Source: Burkholderiaceae bacterium (lineage in GTDB: Bacteria > Pseudomonadota > Gammaproteobacteria > Burkholderiales > Burkholderiaceae_C). Taken from it: a stretch of 25,750 nt of DNA. A program made the translations under genes and the position numbers. Below the pieces are notes generated by a model. That model was not told the DNA's origin. It worked only from the letters and a program-made list of their open reading frames with translations, and made no database searches. Positions 15,465-24,766 of this stretch are shown here, piece by piece; the first letter of the stretch is position 1, and each line of letters begins with the position of its first letter. The stretch is from assembly GCA_025458585.1 (NCBI GenBank), contig JALOSD010000014.1, positions 1-25,750 of the forward strand, read 5' to 3'.

Positions 15465-15701
15465 ATGACGTTGATGGTCAATGTGCACGAGGCGAAGACG
15501 CAGTTGTCGCGGCTGCTCGAAGCGGCGAGCCGCGGCGAGGACGTGGTCATCGCCCGCAACGGCGAGCCGGTCGCACGCCTGGTGCCGATGTCGCTGGCTC
15601 CGCGCGTGCCCGGCGCGGCGCGTGGGCGCGGCCGCCTGACGGAGGAGTTCTTCGCACCCTTGCCTGACGGGATGCTCGACGCCTTCGAGGGCGGGCGTTG
15701 A
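15465..15701 (+). CDS. Type II antitoxin, Phd/YefM family
   Basis: A 78-residue protein with the Phd/YefM N-terminal DNA-binding fold: MVNVHEAKTQLSRLLEAASRGEDVVIARNGEPVARLVPM. The short C-terminal tail (LTEEFFAPLPDGMLDAFEG) is the kind of segment that wraps and neutralises the toxin. Two in-frame ATGs (15465 and 15474) are possible; the first has GGGG about six bases upstream. The stop overlaps the toxin start (TTGA), giving antitoxin-first coupled translation. It is expected to repress its own promoter at the palindrome upstream. Confidence 0.88.
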   Translation: MTLMVNVHEAKTQLSRLLEAASRGEDVVIARNGEPVARLVPMSLAPRVPGAARGRGRLTEEFFAPLPDGMLDAFEGGR

Positions 15702-16081
15702 AGCTGCTGCTCGACACGCACGCGCTGCTGTGGTGGCTGCTCGACGACGCCGAATTGCCTCCGAGCGCGCGGCGGGCCATCGAGCGGGCCGACGTGGTGC
15801 GCGTCAGCGCGGCGTCGATCTGGGAAGTCGCGGTCAAGCAGCGGCTGGGCAAGCTGCCCGAGTTGGCGCTCGCCGTCGCCGAGCTGCCCGGGCTCGTGCG
15901 CCAGAGTGGCTTCGTGCCGCTCGTAATCGACGAACGCCACGCGGCGGCGGTGGCGTCGCTGCCGCTGCACCACCGCGACCCGTTCGACCACCTGCTGATC
16001 GCCCAGGCGCAGATCGAGCAATTGACCCTCGTCAGCCGCGATCCGCAATGGACCGCCTACGGCGTCGCGACGTGCTGGTAG
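15698..16081 (+). CDS. Type II toxin, PIN domain RNase (VapC-like)
   Basis: The 127-residue single PIN domain starts LLLDTHALLWWLLDD. The expected acidic residues are present: Asp near residue 6, Glu in SAASIWEVAVKQ, and Asp in HHRDPFDHLLIAQA. VapC-like toxins are Mg-dependent RNases that cut specific tRNA or rRNA sites. Homologues with this start (MKLLLDTHALLWW) are commonly paired with Phd-family antitoxins, as here. The start is TTG at 15698, overlapping the antitoxin stop. A 12-base repeat begins at the last base of its stop codon. Confidence 0.9.
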   Translation: MKLLLDTHALLWWLLDDAELPPSARRAIERADVVRVSAASIWEVAVKQRLGKLPELALAVAELPGLVRQSGFVPLVIDERHAAAVASLPLHHRDPFDHLLIAQAQIEQLTLVSRDPQWTAYGVATCW

Positions 16082-16131
16082 CGTGACGGGGCGCCGGCGG
16101 TCACCCAGTCAACGGCGCTCGAGCCGTCACG
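16081..16131. repeat. Direct repeat copy 2 and inverted repeat between the toxin and prpE
   Basis: GCGTGACGGGGC at 16081-16092 repeats the element at 15360. The core CGTGACGG (16082-16089) recurs inverted as CCGTCACG at 16124-16131. In addition GTGAC/GTCAC pairs locally at 16083-16104. The region lies between convergent genes, so the inverted pair could act as a bidirectional terminator, though there is no T tract. Confidence 0.5.
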
Positions 16132-16144
16132 GGCGTCAGCGTGC

Positions 16145-18043
16145 TCAGCCCGCGCCGCCGACCAAATCCTTCACCTGCTGCAGCGCGCTCGGGTCCTCGA
16201 TGGTGGTCAGGTCGCCCGGGTCGCGCCCCTCGCACACGGCCTGGATCGCGCGACGCAGCAGCTTGCCCGAGCGCGTCTTCGGCAGCACGCTGACGAAGCG
16301 CACGCGCGCCGGCCGGGCGACGGCGCCGAGTTGCTCGTCGACGGTCTTCATGATCGCGCCTTCGAGCTTGAGCGCATCGGCATCGGTGGCGGCCAGCGAC
16401 GGGTCCTTCAGGACCGCGAACGCCATCGCGACCTGACCCTTGAGCTGGTCGGCCACCCCGACCACCGCCACCTCGGCCACCGCCGGGTGGCTCGAGATGC
16501 TCTCCTCGATCTCGCGCGTGCCCAGGCGGTGGCCGGCGACGTTGATCACGTCGTCGGTGCGTCCCAGGATGAAGAAGTAGCCGTCCTCGTCGCGGATGCC
16601 CCAGTCGAAGGTGCTGTAGACGAGCTTGCCGGGGATGCTCTTCCAGTAGGTCTCGACGAAGCGCTTGTCGTCGCGCCACACGGTCTGCATGCAGCCGGGA
16701 GGCAGCGGCCCTTCGATCGTGACGACGCCCTTCTGGTTCGCGCCGGTGAGTTCCTGGCCCGTGTTCTCGTCGATCAGCTTGACGTCGTAGCCGTACACCG
16801 CCTTGCCGGGCGAGCCGAACTTGCTCGGCGCCGGCTCGACGCCGTTGCAGATCGTCAGGATCGGCCAGCCGGTCTCGGTCTGCCAGTAGTTGTCGACGAT
16901 CGGGCGCTGGATGGCCTCGGCGATCCACTTGGCCGTCGGCTCGTCGAGCGGCTCGCCGGCGAGGAACAGCGCGCGCAGGCTCGACAGGTCGTACTTCTTG
17001 AGGTACGCCGGGTCCTGCTTCTTGAGCACGCGCACCGCGGTGGGCGCCGAGAACATCGACGTCACCTTGTACTTCTCGACCAGGCTCCACCAGATGCCGG
17101 CGTCGGGACGGGTCGGCAGGCCCTCGTAGAGGATCGTCGCCATGCCGGCGATCAGCGGCCCGTAGACGATGTAGCTGTGGCCGACGACCCAGCCGATGTC
17201 GCTGGTGGAGAAGTACGTCTCGCCCGGCTGGCCGAGGAAGACGTTCTTCATGCTCGAAGCCAGCGCCACCGCGTAGCCGCCGGTGTCACGCTGCACGCCC
17301 TTCGGCTTGCCGGTGGTGCCGCTGGTGTAGAGCGTGTAGCTCGGGTGCGTCGACTCGACCCAGGTGCACGGCACCTCGGCGTTCAGCAGCTTGTCGCGCA
17401 TCGGCGCGTAGTCGACGTCGCGCCCGGCCACGCGCTCCATCGGGCTCAACCCCCGGTCGACGAGCAGCACCTTGGCCGGCTTGTGCGCGGCCAGGCGGAT
17501 CGCCTCGTCGAGCAGCGGCTTGTAGGCGACGACCTTGCCGCCGCGGCTGCCGGCGTCGGCGCTCACGATCACGGTCGGCTCGGCGTCGTCGATGCGGCTC
17601 GCGAGACTGTGGCTCGCAAAGCCGCCGAAGACCACCGAGTGCAGCGCGCCGATGCGCGTGCAGGCCAGCATCGCGAACACCGCCTCGGGAATCATCGGCA
17701 TGTAGATGAGCACGCGGTCGCCGGCCGTCACGCCGAGCTCGAGCAGCATCGCGGCGGTGCGCTGCACCTCGGCGTGCAGCTCGGCGAAGGTGTAGACGAT
17801 TTCCTTGTCGACCTCGGTCGAGACCCAGATCAGCGCGTTCTGGCCCCCGCGCGCCGCCACGTGACGGTCGACCGCGTTGTGGCACAGGTTGGTCTGCCCG
17901 CCGACGAACCACTTCGCGAACGGCGGGTTCGTGTAATCGCACACCTGCGTGAACGGCCGGTGCCAGTCGATCAGCCGCGCCTGCTCGGTCCAGAAGGCGT
18001 CGCGGTCGGTGATCGAGCGGCGGTGGAAGTCGGCGTAGCTCAT
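16145..18043 (-). CDS. prpE: Propionate-CoA ligase (propionyl-CoA synthetase)
   Basis: The 632-residue ANL enzyme of the acetyl-CoA synthetase subfamily activates propionate to propionyl-CoA for the methylcitrate or related pathways. The N-terminal ACAS segment (MSYADFHRRSITDRDAFW) and FVGGQTNLCHNAVDRH are typical of PrpE. The P-loop motif is YTSGTTGKPKGVQRDTGG. The motifs YWQTETGWPI and IRDEDGYFFILGRTDDVINVAGHRLGT follow, and the catalytic lysine context is TRSGKLLRRAI. The ATG at 18043 has GAGGAG about nine bases upstream. It is divergent from the YkgJ-like gene and convergent with the toxin, and no prp operon partners are in the window. An acetyl-CoA synthetase is the alternative but fits less well. 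Confidence 0.9.
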   Translation of the reverse strand: MSYADFHRRSITDRDAFWTEQARLIDWHRPFTQVCDYTNPPFAKWFVGGQTNLCHNAVDRHVAARGGQNALIWVSTEVDKEIVYTFAELHAEVQRTAAMLLELGVTAGDRVLIYMPMIPEAVFAMLACTRIGALHSVVFGGFASHSLASRIDDAEPTVIVSADAGSRGGKVVAYKPLLDEAIRLAAHKPAKVLLVDRGLSPMERVAGRDVDYAPMRDKLLNAEVPCTWVESTHPSYTLYTSGTTGKPKGVQRDTGGYAVALASSMKNVFLGQPGETYFSTSDIGWVVGHSYIVYGPLIAGMATILYEGLPTRPDAGIWWSLVEKYKVTSMFSAPTAVRVLKKQDPAYLKKYDLSSLRALFLAGEPLDEPTAKWIAEAIQRPIVDNYWQTETGWPILTICNGVEPAPSKFGSPGKAVYGYDVKLIDENTGQELTGANQKGVVTIEGPLPPGCMQTVWRDDKRFVETYWKSIPGKLVYSTFDWGIRDEDGYFFILGRTDDVINVAGHRLGTREIEESISSHPAVAEVAVVGVADQLKGQVAMAFAVLKDPSLAATDADALKLEGAIMKTVDEQLGAVARPARVRFVSVLPKTRSGKLLRRAIQAVCEGRDPGDLTTIEDPSALQQVKDLVGGAG

Positions 18044-18158
18044 GCGTTGTCTCCTCGGGGTCTTCGCGTGGTCCTCGATGGCCGATTGTGGAGCCAGCGC
18101 TTGCGTCGGCCTGACGCCGCAGCCGCCCGCTGCGGCATCGGGGATGATCGGGGACACG

Positions 18159-18497
18159 ATGACGCGCCACGACAACCCCTGCACCCGCTGCGGCGCCTGC
18201 TGCGCGAGCTTTCGCGTCGACTTCGCGCGCGACGAGCTGCACAGCGAGGGCGGCCAGGTGCCCGACGCGCTCGCCGTCGACCTCGGCGGCCGCACGTGCC
18301 GCCTGCGCGGCACCGACCACCAGCCGCCGCGCTGCGCCGCGCTGGTGGGCCGCATCGGCGAGCGCGTGCGCTGCGCGATCCACGAGTGGCGCCCGTCGCC
18401 GTGCCGCGAGTTCGGGCTGCGCGCGCCGCTGGGCATCGGCGACGACGCCTGCGACCGCGCGCGCGCCCGCCATGGATTGGCGCCGCTCGGCGGCTGA
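18159..18497 (+). CDS. YkgJ family cysteine cluster protein
   Basis: A 112-residue protein with an N-terminal cluster NPCTRCGACCASF (Cys8, 11, 14, 15) and further Cys in TCRLRG, PPRCAAL, VRCAIHEWRPSPCREFG and DDACDRA. This is the CxxC-xxCC pattern of the YkgJ (zinc- or iron-chelating) family, whose members are small soluble proteins of unknown role. The ATG at 18159 gives a start (MTRHDNPCTRC) typical of homologues; upstream in-frame codons run into the prpE start region and are unlikely. The 115-base gap to prpE holds both divergent promoters, but no clear boxes were seen. Confidence 0.87.
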   Translation: MTRHDNPCTRCGACCASFRVDFARDELHSEGGQVPDALAVDLGGRTCRLRGTDHQPPRCAALVGRIGERVRCAIHEWRPSPCREFGLRAPLGIGDDACDRARARHGLAPLGG

Positions 18498-18620
18498 AGG
18501 CCGGGCATCGGTGCGCGGCGCCGCGTCGCGGGTTATCCTCGCCTCACGAGCCCTTTGACCTGAAGCAAGCCGTTGCGGCCCCGGCCGACTACGATGGTTT
18601 GGCTACGTGGAGACCCCGAC

Positions 18621-18944
18621 ATGCCCTCGCTGCGTGAGACCCTGGCCACCGCGCGTGCCGACGAGCCCGCCGCCCCGGACGACCTGAGCGTGCCCGATCG
18701 CGACGCGCTGGTGCAGCACCCCGACGGCTGGTACTGGCTGGCACCCGACGGCAGGAACCAGTTCGGCCCGTTCGCGACCGCCGAGGAGGCGCTCGCCGAC
18801 ATGACGGCCGCAGCCGACGACGACGTCGTCGAGCCCGGCGAGACGCTGCAGGAAGCCGAGGACGAGCTCGGCCTCGCCGACTGGGTCGATCCCGACACCG
18901 GCTCGCTCGCCGAAGGCACGAACACGCGCATCGAGGATCACTGA
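18621..18944 (+). CDS. Small acidic hypothetical protein
   Basis: A 107-residue protein, strongly acidic in its C-terminal half (AAADDDVVEPGETLQEAEDELG). A central motif HPDGWYWLAPDGRNQFGPFATAEEALADM resembles short domains that display an aromatic-rich beta hairpin. I do not recognise a characterised family. The ATG at 18621 is preceded by GGAG at about eight bases. It follows the YkgJ-like gene after 123 bases and converges on the radical SAM gene. No signal peptide or membrane segment is present, so it is probably cytosolic. Confidence 0.7.
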   Translation: MPSLRETLATARADEPAAPDDLSVPDRDALVQHPDGWYWLAPDGRNQFGPFATAEEALADMTAAADDDVVEPGETLQEAEDELGLADWVDPDTGSLAEGTNTRIEDH

Positions 18945-18953
18945 GCACCCGCA

Positions 18954-18974
18954 GGGCCGGGCGCCGCCCGGCCC
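18954..18974. terminator. Bidirectional hairpin between convergent genes
   Basis: Perfect 9-bp stem GGGCCGGGC / GCCCGGCCC with a 3-base loop, filling the 30-base gap between the acidic protein and the radical SAM gene. It has no T tract on either side. Its position between two convergent stops suggests a shared transcription barrier. Confidence 0.55.
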
Positions 18975-20068
<1,094 letters not shown>

Positions 20069-20072
<4 letters not shown>

Positions 20073-21463
20073 GCGAACGTCGTCTCCTTGAACTTGCGTA
20101 CCTCGTAGCGGTGCAGCTGCAGGTCGGCGGCCCAGAAGTCGCCGGCCAGCCCCGCCTTGCGCTTGAGCGCGTGCAGGAAGTCGGCCGGCCGCTCGAGCTG
20201 CTCCCAGACCTGCGGCAGGAAGGTCGCGCGGCGGCCACGCCATTCGAGGATCACGCCGTCGACCTGCGGGCGCAGCCGCCGGTGCGCCTCGCCTTCGTCG
20301 CGCACCGCGAGCGGCTGCGCGACGCCGATCAGCGAAACCTCGATCCGCAGCGACGCGACCTCGTGCGCCGCCACCGGCGCGAAGCGCGGGTCGCGGAACG
20401 CCGCCGCCAGCGCGTTGGCGCGCACGTCGTGCTCCAGCGGTCGGTACGGTTCGAGCGAGCCGATGCAGCCGCGCAACTCGCCGCGCTGCTGCAGCGTGAC
20501 GAACGTCGCCCCGGGGCTCGCGAGCGCGGCGTGGTGCGGCTCGGTGTGCGTCGGCAGGTCGAGCGCGTCGGCGATCGCATTGCGCGCCCGCGAGAGCAGC
20601 GCGTGGCCGAGCGCAGGGTCGGCCTCGGCAGCCATGCCGTCGCAGGCCGCCGCACGGGCGCCACCGCCCGGCTCGAAGGCGACCGCGGCGTAGCCGACGA
20701 CGCGCGAGCGGTCGCCGGCGGTGTCGCCGGAGTTGCGCAGGTCGAGCAGGCGCGGGGCGAGGCCGTGGGCTTTCGCGGCGAGCAGCGCGCCGGCCAGCGG
20801 CGTTGCGCCACAGGCCTCGTCGTGGTCGAGGTGGGGGTCGAGCGCGAGGATACGTTGCACCGTCGCGCCGTCGACGGCTTGCGCGCGCGCATAAGGCAGG
20901 TAGTGCGACAGGTCCGAGCTGATCACGACCAGCGTCTCGTCGCCGCCCCACAGCCGCTCGAGCACCTGCGCCACCGCCTCGGGCGCGACGCGCCCGACCG
21001 CCAGCGGCACGAGCGCGAAGTCGCCGAGCACGGTCTGCAGGAAGGGCAGCTGGACTTCGAGCGCGTGTTCGGCGGCGTGCGCGCCGTCGTGCGCGACGAC
21101 CTGCGGCAGGTCGGCGAGCGACGCGATCGCGGCGCGGTCGAGGCGCACCGCGCCCAGCGGCGTCTCGAACGCGTCGACGGTGGGCGCCGCGAGGCCACGC
21201 ACCGCGACGCGGTGTGTCGGCCCGAGCAGCACGACGCGGCGGATGCGCTCGCGCCACGGCGCGAGCAGCGCGTAGGCGTGCGCCGCGACCGGGCCCGAGT
21301 AGACGTAGCCCGCGTGCGGCACGAGCAGGACCTTCGGCGCGGCCACGGCCGCCGCCCCCGCCTTCACGCGGTCGAGGTGGCGACGCACCTCGGCGCGCAG
21401 CGTCGACGCATCGTCGGGATAGAACAGGCCCGCCACCGCGGCGGGACGGATCGCCTGGGGCAT
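20069..21463 (-). CDS. amrBA: AmmeMemoRadiSam proteins B and A fused (MEMO1-AMMECR1 fusion)
   Basis: A 464-residue two-domain protein. Residues about 5-265 form a MEMO domain, related to class III extradiol dioxygenases, with candidate metal ligands His50 (LVPHAGYVYSG) and His84 (LGPTHRV) plus ISSDLSHY near residue 181. The Cys that completes the metal site in human MEMO1 is not seen at the matching place, which reads RNSGDTAGD. Residues about 275-460 form an AMMECR1 domain with its hallmark LRGCIG (Cys333). The ATG at 21463 has a strong AAGGAGG at 9 bases spacing. A longer frame to 21508 passes through a hairpin and is unlikely. The stop overlaps amrS, so both halves and the radical SAM partner are made together. 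Confidence 0.9.
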
Positions 21464-21485
21464 GGCTCGGGTCCTCCTTGCTTCC

Positions 21486-21511
21486 GAGATGGGCCCGCCG
21501 GGGCGCATCTC
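21486..21511. repeat. Stem-loop in the leader of the MEMO-AMMECR1 gene
   Basis: The arms GAGATG and CATCTC enclose a second stem GCCC/GGGC with a GCCG loop, broken by one G-G mismatch. It lies 23 bases upstream of the amrBA start codon, next to its strong Shine-Dalgarno, and 43 bases after the esterase stop. It could be a T-less terminator for the esterase or a leader structure. Confidence 0.45.
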
Positions 21512-21553
21512 AAGGCGGCGGCGATGGTCCGGCGTCGCGCAGCTTGTCCGACG

Positions 21554-22243
21554 TCAAGCCAGCACTTGCAGCAGCCAGCGGTTCAGGTCCTCGACCTCCT
21601 CCTCGCACACCGCGTGCGCGATCGGGTAGGCGTGCCACTCGACGTCGTGCCCGAGCGCGACGAGCTCGTCGCGCGAGGCCTCGCCGCGCGCCACCGGCAC
21701 GATGTCGTCGACGGCGCCGTGGGCGAGGAACACCGGGACGGCGGCGTTGGCGTCGCTGCGTTCGGCAGCCGTCGTGGCCGCGAGCGCCAGGTAGCCCGAC
21801 AGGCCAACGAGCCCGGCCAGCGGCAGCGGGCAGCGCAGCCCGGCGAGCAGCGTCATCGCGCACCCCTGCGAGAAGCCCATCAGCACGATGCGGCGCGGGT
21901 CGATGCCGCGCGCGACCTCGCGCTCGATCATCGCCTGCACCAGCGCCTGCGACGCGCGCAACCCGTCTTCGTCCTCGCGCGCGCTGCGCTGGCCGAGGTC
22001 GTCGGCGAGGATGTCGTACCAAGCGCGCATCACGTAGCCGCCGTTGATCGTCACCGGGCGCATCGGCGCGTGCGGGAACACGAAGCGCACCGCGCCCACG
22101 GCGGCGAGGTCGAGCATCTGCGCCACCGGCACGAAGTCGCTGCCGTCGGCACCGAGGCCGTGCAGCACGATCAGGCTCGCCGCCGGATCGGCCCCGGTCG
22201 CGAATTCGAGGCCTTCGAGCGGCGACGGCGGCGGTTCGTCCAT
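21554..22243 (-). CDS. Carboxylesterase / phospholipase family alpha/beta hydrolase
   Basis: The 229-residue alpha/beta hydrolase belongs to the carboxylesterase type 2 (acyl-protein-thioesterase-like) family. The oxyanion motif LHGLGADGSDF is near residue 25 and the nucleophile elbow is GFSQGCAM. The Asp lies in LAHGAVDDIVP and the His in YPIAHAVCEEE. The central YVMRAWYDI block is conserved in this family. Two ATGs are possible, 22243 and 22252; the shorter is chosen and the choice is uncertain. It lies 29 bases after the RidA-like gene and 90 bases before the amr genes on the same strand. Hydrolysis of short-chain esters is expected; the physiological substrate is unknown. Confidence 0.87.
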   Translation of the reverse strand: MDEPPPSPLEGLEFATGADPAASLIVLHGLGADGSDFVPVAQMLDLAAVGAVRFVFPHAPMRPVTINGGYVMRAWYDILADDLGQRSAREDEDGLRASQALVQAMIEREVARGIDPRRIVLMGFSQGCAMTLLAGLRCPLPLAGLVGLSGYLALAATTAAERSDANAAVPVFLAHGAVDDIVPVARGEASRDELVALGHDVEWHAYPIAHAVCEEEVEDLNRWLLQVLA

Positions 22244-22272
22244 CCGCCGCATCGTAACCGCGCCGGGCGCCG

Positions 22273-22668
22273 TCAGTCGGGCACGACGGCGGTGACCTCG
22301 ATCTCGACCTTCGCGCGGTCCTCGATCAGCGCAGCGACGACGACGGCCGTCATCGCGATCGCGTAGTCGCCGATCAGCTCGCGGAACACGGCGCCGACCT
22401 CCCGGCCGCGCGCGAGGTACTCGCGCTTGTCCGTGAGGTACCACGTCATGCGCGTGATGTGGCGTGGCGCGGCCCCCGCCTGCGCCAGCACCGCGACGAC
22501 GTTGGCCAGCGCCTGCCGCACCTGCGCGACGAAGTCGTCGCTGTCGAAACGCTGCTCGGCGTTCCAGCCGATCATGCCGGCGACGAACACCTGGCGGCCG
22601 GTCGCGGCGACGCCGTTCGCGTAGCCCTTCGGCGTGGCCCAGCCGGCCGGTTGCAGGACGGTCTTCAT
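22273..22668 (-). CDS. RidA-like (YjgF/YER057c/UK114) family protein
   Basis: A 131-residue protein with the RidA chorismate-mutase-like fold: MKTVLQPAGWATPKGYANGV, then VFVAGMIGWN, VRQALANVVAVLAQAGA, ITRMTWYLTDKREY, and the end KVEIEVTAVVPD. RidA proteins hydrolyse reactive enamines or imines. The subgroup with the GMIGW and TWYLTDKREY motifs is often found in aromatic-degradation clusters. Here it follows the thioesterase with an ATGA overlap and lies downstream of the 2-aminobenzoate-CoA ligase. Hydrolysis of an imine or enamine intermediate after 2-aminobenzoyl-CoA dearomatisation would suit it (inference). GGAG precedes the ATG. Confidence 0.88.
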   Translation of the reverse strand: MKTVLQPAGWATPKGYANGVAATGRQVFVAGMIGWNAEQRFDSDDFVAQVRQALANVVAVLAQAGAAPRHITRMTWYLTDKREYLARGREVGAVFRELIGDYAIAMTAVVVAALIEDRAKVEIEVTAVVPD

Positions 22669-23078
22669 GCGGTCTCCAGGTAAGGTTGCATCGCGACGCG
22701 CAGGTCGGCGGGGATCGGCTGCGGGCGGTGCGTGGCCAGCGAGGTGCACACCAGCACCTGCGTCGCGCGCAGGCGCAGTTCGTCGCCGCCGAGGAACTCA
22801 TGCTGCAGCGTCAGCGAGCTGCGGCCCAGCCTGCACAACGACAGCCGCTGTACGAGCCGTTCGCCGTGGCGGCTGATTGCAGTGAAGTCGACCTCGAGCC
22901 GCACCGTGGGCAGCCCCAATCGGCGCGCGCCGATCACCTCGGCATACGGCACGCCCAGCCCCTCGTCGAACCACTGCTCGACCAGCGTGTTGAGCATCAC
23001 CAGGTACTGCGGGAAGAACACGATGCCCGCCGGATCGCAGTCGGCGAAGCGCACCGGGCGCGTGGCTTCGAACCTCAT
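22665..23078 (-). CDS. Acyl-CoA thioesterase, 4-hydroxybenzoyl-CoA thioesterase family
   Basis: The 137-residue hotdog-fold protein starts MRFEATRPVRFADCDPAGIVFFPQY. Asp15 of DCDPAG corresponds to the catalytic Asp of Pseudomonas 4-hydroxybenzoyl-CoA thioesterase (Asp17). It hydrolyses acyl- or aroyl-CoA. The ATG overlaps the ligase stop and its own stop overlaps ridA, so it is tightly tied to 2-aminobenzoate activation. It may release free CoA from dead-end thioesters, or from 2-aminobenzoyl-CoA itself. The substrate is inferred from context only. Confidence 0.88.
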   Translation of the reverse strand: MRFEATRPVRFADCDPAGIVFFPQYLVMLNTLVEQWFDEGLGVPYAEVIGARRLGLPTVRLEVDFTAISRHGERLVQRLSLCRLGRSSLTLQHEFLGGDELRLRATQVLVCTSLATHRPQPIPADLRVAMQPYLETA

Positions 23079-24694
23079 GCCGGCTCGCGCAGGCGGAAGC
23101 GCTGCAGCTTGCCGGTCTCGGTGCGCGGCAGGCTGGCGCGGAACTCGACGGCGCGCGGGTACTTGTACGGCGCGATCGTGCGCTTGACGAAGTCCTGCAG
23201 CTCGGCCGCCATCGCGGCATCGCCGTGGTGCCCGGGTTTGAGCACGACGACCGCCTTGACGAGCTGGCCTCGCTCGGCGTCGGGCACGCCGATCACGCCG
23301 CACTCGGCCACCGCCGGGTGCAGCAGCAGCGCACCCTCGACCTCGGGGCCGGCAATGTTGTAGCCGCCGCTGATGATCATGTCGTCGGTGCGCGCCTGGT
23401 AGACGAACTGGCCGTCGTCATCGATCAGGTACGCGTCGCCGGTCACGTTCCAGCCATGCTGCACGTAGTTCTTCTGACGCTCGTCGGCGAGGTAGCGGCA
23501 GCCCGTCGGCCCCTTGACGGCGAGACGTCCGACCTGCCCCTTCGGCAATGGACGCCCCTCGTCGTCGAGCACGCAGGCCTGGTAGCCGGGCACCGGAGTG
23601 CCGGTGGCGCCGGGCTTGGCGTGCGCCTCGTCGGCCGAGATGAAGATGTGCAGCAGCTCGGTCGAGCCGATGCCGTCGATCATGTCGAGGCCCGTGGTGT
23701 CCTTCCACAGCTTGCGCGTCGCGGCCGGCAGCGCCTCGCCGGCCGAGACGCACTTGCGCAGGCTCGACAGGTCGTGGTTCTTCGCGTGGGCGGCCATCGC
23801 GCGGTAGGCGGTCGGCGACGTGAAGACGACGCTGGCGCGGTACTGCCCGATCGCCGGCAGCAGCGCGTCGGGCGTGGCCTTTTCCAGCAGCACGGTGCTC
23901 GCGCCCGCGGCGAGCGGGAACAGCAGCAGGCCGCCGAGCCCGAACGTGAACGCCAGCGGCGGGCTGCCGACGAACACGTCGTCGGCCGTCGGCCGCAGCA
24001 CGTGCGGCGGCCAGCAGGCGCAGGCGGCCATCACGTCGCAGTGGAAGTGCATCGTGCCCTTGGGCACGCCGGTGGTACCCGAGGTGAAGGCGATCAGCAC
24101 GGTGTCGTCGGCGGCGGTGGGCACGTCGTCGAACCTGTCCGGCTTCGCCGCCATGCGCGCTTCAAGCTCGTCGGGCGCGTCGTGCGGGCCGTAGTGCAGC
24201 ACGTGCTTCAGCGTCGGGCACTGCGCCTGCGTCGCAACCAGCTCACCGGACAGGCGGCGGTCGCACAGCGCGTGCGTGACCTGCGCCTTGTCGACGATCG
24301 GTTGCAGTTCGCGCCCGCGCAGCAGCGGCATGGTGCCCACCGCGATGCCGCCGGCCTTGACGACGCCGAGCCAGCACGCGGCGAGCATCGGCGAGTTGGC
24401 GCCGCGCAGCAGCACGCGGTTGCCCGGCACCAGCCCCATGTCCTCGACCAGAACGTGCGCGACGCGATTGGCCTGTGCGAGCAGCCCGGCGTAGCTCCAG
24501 CGAAGCCCGCCGGCGCCGAGCACCGCGGTGCGATCGCCCTGCCCGCGCTGCACCCAGCGGTCGAGCAGTTCGGTGGCGCAGTTGAGCTGCGGCGGGAACT
24601 GCAGCTCGGGCCGGTCGAAGACGAACTCGGGCCACTGCTCGCGCGGCGGGAGGTGGTCGCGCGCGAAAGTGTCGACGTGGGCGCTGCGGGTCAT
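23075..24694 (-). CDS. 2-aminobenzoate-CoA ligase (benzoate-CoA ligase family)
   Basis: The 539-residue ANL enzyme starts MTRSAHVDTFARDHLPPREQWPEF and has LNCATELLDRWV, a pattern of 2-aminobenzoate-CoA ligases. The P-loop motif is FTSGTTGVPKGTMHFH, and later motifs are DGIGSTELLHIFIS, TDDMIISGGYNI and the catalytic lysine context TETGKLQRFRL. The ATG at 24694 is preferred to the in-frame TTG at 24709. It is divergent from kynB-kynU, whose products make anthranilate, so the expected reaction is ATP plus anthranilate plus CoA to 2-aminobenzoyl-CoA. It is the first gene of a ligase-thioesterase-RidA operon. Benzoate is the alternative substrate. Confidence 0.87.
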   Translation of the reverse strand: MTRSAHVDTFARDHLPPREQWPEFVFDRPELQFPPQLNCATELLDRWVQRGQGDRTAVLGAGGLRWSYAGLLAQANRVAHVLVEDMGLVPGNRVLLRGANSPMLAACWLGVVKAGGIAVGTMPLLRGRELQPIVDKAQVTHALCDRRLSGELVATQAQCPTLKHVLHYGPHDAPDELEARMAAKPDRFDDVPTAADDTVLIAFTSGTTGVPKGTMHFHCDVMAACACWPPHVLRPTADDVFVGSPPLAFTFGLGGLLLFPLAAGASTVLLEKATPDALLPAIGQYRASVVFTSPTAYRAMAAHAKNHDLSSLRKCVSAGEALPAATRKLWKDTTGLDMIDGIGSTELLHIFISADEAHAKPGATGTPVPGYQACVLDDEGRPLPKGQVGRLAVKGPTGCRYLADERQKNYVQHGWNVTGDAYLIDDDGQFVYQARTDDMIISGGYNIAGPEVEGALLLHPAVAECGVIGVPDAERGQLVKAVVVLKPGHHGDAAMAAELQDFVKRTIAPYKYPRAVEFRASLPRTETGKLQRFRLREPA

Positions 24695-24727
24695 GGCGGC
24701 GTGCGGCAACGGGGTGACGACGGCATT

Positions 24728-24766
24728 TACTTTACCTCTAAACTATTTAGATGCAAAATTTCTCCA
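24728..24766. promoter_or_regulatory. Divergent kyn / aminobenzoate-CoA promoter region with inverted-repeat operator
   Basis: An AT-rich island in GC-rich DNA between the divergent ligase and kynB genes. It contains TCTAAA-CTA-TTTAGA (24737-24751), a perfect 6-bp inverted repeat with a 3-base spacer. A dimeric regulator such as the Lrp-type KynR or a MarR-type protein could bind here and control both directions. The repeat overlaps the first ATG of the kynB frame. Confidence 0.6.

Noticed and set aside
13454..16048. 864-codon minus-strand open frame opposite phoH and the toxin-antitoxin genes
   Set aside because: It is a shadow of phoH, the antitoxin and the toxin, with low-complexity Arg/His/Val composition and no domain. 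The plus-strand genes are unmistakable.
18554..18595. Promoter for the acidic hypothetical protein (TTGACC and TACGAT)
   Set aside because: The two boxes are about 29 bases apart, too far for a sigma-70 promoter, and TTGCGG to TACGAT is too short.
16331..18637. 768-codon plus-strand open frame opposite prpE
   Set aside because: It is a complement shadow of prpE. Only its 3' region overlaps real plus-strand genes, in a different frame.
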